From Suillus spraguei (lineage: Eukaryota; Basidiomycota; Agaricomycetes; Boletales; Suillaceae): a DNA stretch of 13,476 nt. The first letter of the stretch is position 1. Each line of letters starts with the position of its first letter. The notes under the pieces were generated by a model, which did no database searches, was not told the DNA's origin, and was given only the letters and a program-made list of their open reading frames with translations. Positions 9,924 through 13,476 of the stretch are shown piece after piece. The stretch covers positions 1 through 13,476 of the forward strand of contig JABCPU010001181.1 of NCBI GenBank assembly GCA_016800925.1, given 5' to 3'. A program made the position numbers and the translations under genes.

Positions 9924-12123
9924 ATGTTTCTGAGAATGCTTGTTCGAGCTGGCGTACGCTATTACTGGTGGTTAGCGTGTCAATAACTCACGCCACCCCT
10001 GTTGTCGAGGACAATCTCGATACTACGGAAGCAGAGCACGTCGAGATTCAATCCAAGGTTCACAATGCAACTGGGATTCATTATGTCAAGAACTCAGGAA
10101 TCTGTGAAACAACTCCAAATGTTACCCAAATTTCTGGTTACATTGAGTTGGAAAAAACATGTTCATGGTATATCCTGTTCCCTATACTCTAGATGTAAAC
10201 TAATTTAAGACACAGTGGTTCTGGTTCTTCGAGTCTAGAAAGTCGCCGGAAACAGCCCCATTCACTCTATGGTAGTTGCCGGGGAGCTAGGTCACCTAAG
10301 GACCCCAGTTGTGTCGCACTCTGAACTGCTTTCGTAGGTTGAATGGTGGCCCTGGATGTTCCTCTATGATCGGATTGTTCCAAGGTCGGTCGGTTTATTT
10401 TCCTTTTCATTGGTCTAATTATCCACAGAGAACGGGCCATGCTTAGTGAATGCCGACGGTAATTTCACCTTTCTTAACCCCTATAGGTATTCAGCATTTA
10501 GCCGTTTTTTCATATACTAATCAACATGGGTCCCTACAGCTGGAATAATATCAGTAACAGTATGCAGCATGTGGTCCTCCGATTCCGTTGCCGGAGCTGA
10601 CTTCCTCGCCCAGTGATCTACATCGACCAGCCAATCGGAACCGGGTTCTCTTACGGTATTGATAAGGTAAACAGCACGAAACCGCTGCGCCCTTTGTATG
10701 GACTGCATTCCAGGTTTTGTTTGAAGCCAGTTATTTTCGAAGTATGCCAGTCGAGAGTCAGTTGCTTAACTCAGATTACAGCAATTACTTACGCTGGCTC
10801 AGGTTCATCTTTGCACAGAGAGCTACGGTGGTCACTACGGACCTGGTTTTGTGACTTACTTCGAAGAGAAAAATCGCATGATCGCTATCGGAAAGATTGA
10901 TGCTGTTCCAATTGTTGTCAGCGCTCTAATGATTAACAAGTGAGTCGCTTTCTTGACTTGCTATTACCCCGTTGAATGAGCATTCATAGCGGCTGGTTTG
11001 ATCCGCTCATTCAGAGCATTTCATACTTAAACTTTGCGACTTATGCCCCCGGGTATGGACAGCTCCAGCCAGATGACGTACTCAAGACATTTCGGATTCT
11101 CTCTACGGTTCTGATGGTTGCGTAGCACAAGAGAAGGCCTGCTACGCTGCTGGAACTTTGTCCACCTACTCAGACAAGATCTGCCGGATGCTGATGATTA
11201 CTGCGTGAGTAACATATCAATACCATATGTATGGAGTCACCGAAACTCTTTCAGGGCGACAATGTCACCACCCTACTGTGGGCAATTACGACCCCTATGA
11301 TTTACGTCAAAATTCATCTGCCTTATTCCCCCTGAATATTATGTGTATTATTTGAGCAAAGAGGATGTCATGAAGAAGATTGGTGCTCGAGTCCAATACG
11401 AGGAATGTCCAAACGCACCTGGCGACAAATTTGGAAAGACAGGCGACGTATGTATTTCTCCAACTTCTTTCCTCGAGTGCTAAACATAGTTTCTTCAATT
11501 AAAGGACGCTAGAACGTTGCTACCCCAACTATCTACTCTGGCCAACTCTGGGATGAAGATTTTGATTTGGGTGCGTGCTTAGTTACTGCTTCAATGTCTG
11601 CTAATTTACCAGGGAAGAATAGGCTGGAGATGCTGATATAATGTCTGTTTTTTTGTGTTGCATTGACCTTTCACATCATGATCCTGACACTTCTCATTTT
11701 GAATTCAGTTGCAACTGGCTTGGGGTAGACTGTTACATATTTGTTGCCGACGTCGCTGAATTATTGCTAACAGGGCCATGCGGCAGTTCTAGCAATGGAT
11801 TGGTATGGTAATGAAACGCTTCCATAATACCCCATTCACCAATATGACGATCAACGGCACGGCTATTGCGGCTGTGCAGAACGTCGACAATTTCACTTTT
11901 GCGTAAGTCTTTTTTCATTTCGGCTTGTTAACGAGAGATGTACCTCATCATTTACATTTCAGACGGGTGTATAATGCTGGACATGAAGTGGTTAGTTGAC
12001 TCGCCTGAAGATGCTGATATCTACTAATGCCTATTATTTCATTGTTAGTCTGCCTTCCAGCCCCAAGCGGCTTTGGAGATTTTTTCTCAAGTTATTCGTA
12101 AGGAACAGCTTCACTCCGTCTAG
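9924..12123 (+). pseudogene. Secreted serine carboxypeptidase (peptidase S10) gene, multiply frame-broken
   Basis: S10 enzymes remove C-terminal residues from peptides at acid pH in the vacuole or outside the cell. Fifteen exons can be traced: 9924-10167, 10216-10271, 10338-10384, 10429-10486, 10540-10559, 10614-10756, 10803-10939, 10990-11204, 11255-11447, 11505-11570, 11623-11642, 11709-11724, 11774-11902, 11963-11990, 12049-12123. All 14 introns are GT-AG. Seen: hydrophobic leader (LLLVVSVSITHA), substrate-pocket LNGGPGCSSMIGLFQENGP, IDQPIGTGFSYG, catalytic Ser in ESYGGHYGPG (10821), catalytic Asp in GDADIICNWLG (11635), and catalytic His in NAGHEV (11982). Several N-glycosylation sequons are present. 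About ten 1-nt indels break it: losses near 9948, 10150, 10682, 10732, 10814, 11094, 11188, 11271 and 11325, and a gain near 11824. Allowing for them gives 1,455 nt, 484 residues, typical for the family. No triad residue is lost. Confidence 0.92.
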
Positions 12124-12845
12124 TAAAGAGTGAATTTGGGAGCACATATCATGAATCTGGTTCGAGGTCCTTGGCATAATCGAGCCGTGCGCAAACGTTC
12201 TCTCTGAGACTTTTAATCAAGCGGAGCCAGACTCCGAAATCCACGTGAGCTGTTTTATCATGCATATGATGTGTCACACTGCCAGTGGCACACACCTCAC
12301 ATACATTGTACACTACCTACTGTACCTTGATCGCTCTCTGAACAACCGCAGCAAGCCTTCAACAGACGTAATGGACTGAAGCAGCGGAAAGATTTACACA
12401 AACACGTCGCAAAGTATATGGTAAGTAGCGTAGAATGGACGGATTGACGCTCACATGCAAATGAAGGACGTGACAAATGTTAATGTTCCGGGTTATTTAT
12501 TCTGGGTTAGTTATTCACGTGATGAAAGGCGAGCGAGCGGGGGGAGAAGGGTCTATTGAGAACAAGGTACAAGAAGGGGTGTGTTGTGCAAGGGGTCGTG
12601 TGCGGTGTGCGACGTGCCAGTGCGCCCAACTTTGAGCGTCCCTTATGATAAATTATGTAATCGCCCTTGGACCTGAAACCAAGTGGCACTCCGACTAGGA
12701 CCCCGGAACCCACGCGCCCAACGCGCGTCAACAACGCGTCCAACACACAACAAAACTCGTCTTACTACTATTACATACATATAATAATGGTTCCGGCACC
12801 CGCCCCAGTGGCAATAGAGGAAACGGATCGCGAAATCTGAGAGAT
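12124..12845. other. Spacer leading into a retroelement-like ORF
   Basis: No independent gene was recognised. The stretch has a CACGTG hexamer at about 12517, a G-rich run near 12540 and CGCG-rich sequence near 12712-12740. An ATG at 12787 opens a 17-codon reading frame ending just before the Gag-like start. This could be the 5' untranslated part of the element, but I found no long terminal repeat or target-site duplication by eye. Confidence 0.35.
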
Positions 12846-13476
12846 ATGATGGCACCAAGCACCACCAATAACACCTCCGAGACCTCCCGACCTCCAACCC
12901 CAGCACCAGCAACAGCGATACCAACACAAAGCAGACGCACGCCACCCAAAATTGACAACTCCGGAAATCATAGCTCTGAACAACGAAGTTATCAATGCGA
13001 GACGGGCAAAGCCTACTTGGAACGTATCGCACTTGCTATCAGTGGAAAACCATACACAATAGATGCCATATCCGAAATACTCCTACACACAACCCAGCTA
13101 ACCGGCATATCCCTCCCCGCACAAACGGCAATCCGTGCAGTGGCTTTTGTTCTGAAGGAAATCGTAACAGACAAAAACCACCGAAATCATAGCAAGACAC
13201 GTCACAGCCGTGATATCTCCCCACATAGCTAAGCTACAAGATACTGAAGAAAAAACTAACGAAATTATCACACAGATATAAACGCCAACATCAGCCTCCC
13301 AAAGCCTGCAACTAGAGAAAATCCAAACGACAGTAGACACCCTCTCAAAGCAAGCTACCGAATCCGCAAACTCCAGCCATCATATGCAGCCGCAGTCATG
13401 ACAAGCCAAGGTCAACAACCGGAAACAGCGACTCAAGCACATCGGCTGCAACTCATTGCGCGTGGAAGCAATCAAG
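12846..13476 (+). mobile_element. Gag/ORF1-like protein start of a retrotransposon, partial and broken
   Basis: The reading frame starts at 12846 (a second ATG follows directly) and runs off the right edge. The product opens with a Ser/Thr/Pro-rich segment (TSETSRPPTPAPATAIP). A helical domain follows (YLERIALAISGKPYTIDAIS, then QTAIRAVAFVLKEIV), then a coiled-coil-like amphipathic stretch and an SYAAAV-like segment. I associate this layout with Gag-like or ORF1-like proteins ahead of reverse transcriptases in mushroom genomes; that is recollection of a pattern, not a search result. No zinc knuckle or reverse transcriptase is within the window. Breaks: an extra base in the A-run near 13174, a stop TAA at about 13279-13281 where CAA would fit, and a lost C near 13378. 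A host gene of unknown function is the alternative. Confidence 0.5.

Noticed and set aside
9450..12660. Shared 13-mer ATAAATTATGTAA near 9457 and 12648
   Set aside because: Short and AT-rich, without similarity in the flanks, so most likely chance rather than element ends.
12507..13340. Several overlapping minus-strand frames near the right edge
   Set aside because: Low-complexity Val/Leu/Gly/Cys-rich translations opposite the Ser/Thr/Pro-rich Gag-like frame; no coherent domain.
1..13476. CRISPR array, phage, toxin or defence system, or biosynthetic cluster
   Set aside because: No repeat-spacer pattern, integrase, toxin or backbone enzyme is visible; the genes belong to unrelated metabolic families in a eukaryotic context.

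Overview
The window looks like a gene-dense piece of a filamentous basidiomycete genome, most likely an Agaricomycete. Its genes are split by many introns of about 43-66 nt with GT/GC...AG borders, spacers are short, GC is moderate, and the decoded proteins read like mushroom-forming-fungus family members. There is no bacterial, viral or CRISPR-like architecture. I see no pathway linking the genes; they look like ordinary chromosomal neighbours next to a retroelement fragment.

Layout, left to right: (1) 1-661, no recognisable gene. (2) 662-2058, minus strand, a gamma-butyrobetaine dioxygenase-like gene (carnitine synthesis) with one intron and five 1-nt frame breaks. (3) 2059-3776, mostly non-coding, with a perfect 16-bp palindrome at 2260-2275, a possible broken two-exon ORF (about 2276-2741) and a possible small antisense gene (3436-3844). 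(4) 3777-6612, plus strand, an intact 14-exon gene for a 720-residue GH5 enzyme of the fungal EGCrP/steryl-beta-glucosidase type with a C-terminal membrane anchor; two of its 13 introns start with GC instead of GT. (5) 7477-8821, plus strand, a LYC1-like GNAT acetyltransferase gene in four exons with one frame break. (6) 9924-12123, plus strand, a secreted serine carboxypeptidase (S10) gene in 15 exons with about ten 1-nt frame breaks. (7) 12846 to the right edge, plus strand, the start of a degraded Gag/ORF1-like retrotransposon protein that runs out of the window.

The most striking pattern concerns the whole window. About 18 single-base indels break four of the five recognisable genes. Yet essentially no missense decay is visible in motifs, no splice site is lost and only one in-frame stop by substitution occurs (in the retroelement). 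The GH5 gene, 2,163 coding nt, has none. Removing the indels makes the coding lengths of the dioxygenase, acetyltransferase and carboxypeptidase models exact multiples of three. This suggests sequencing or assembly indels, or very recent inactivation, rather than old pseudogenes. All exon models are read by eye from splice signals and remembered family motifs; no alignment was run.
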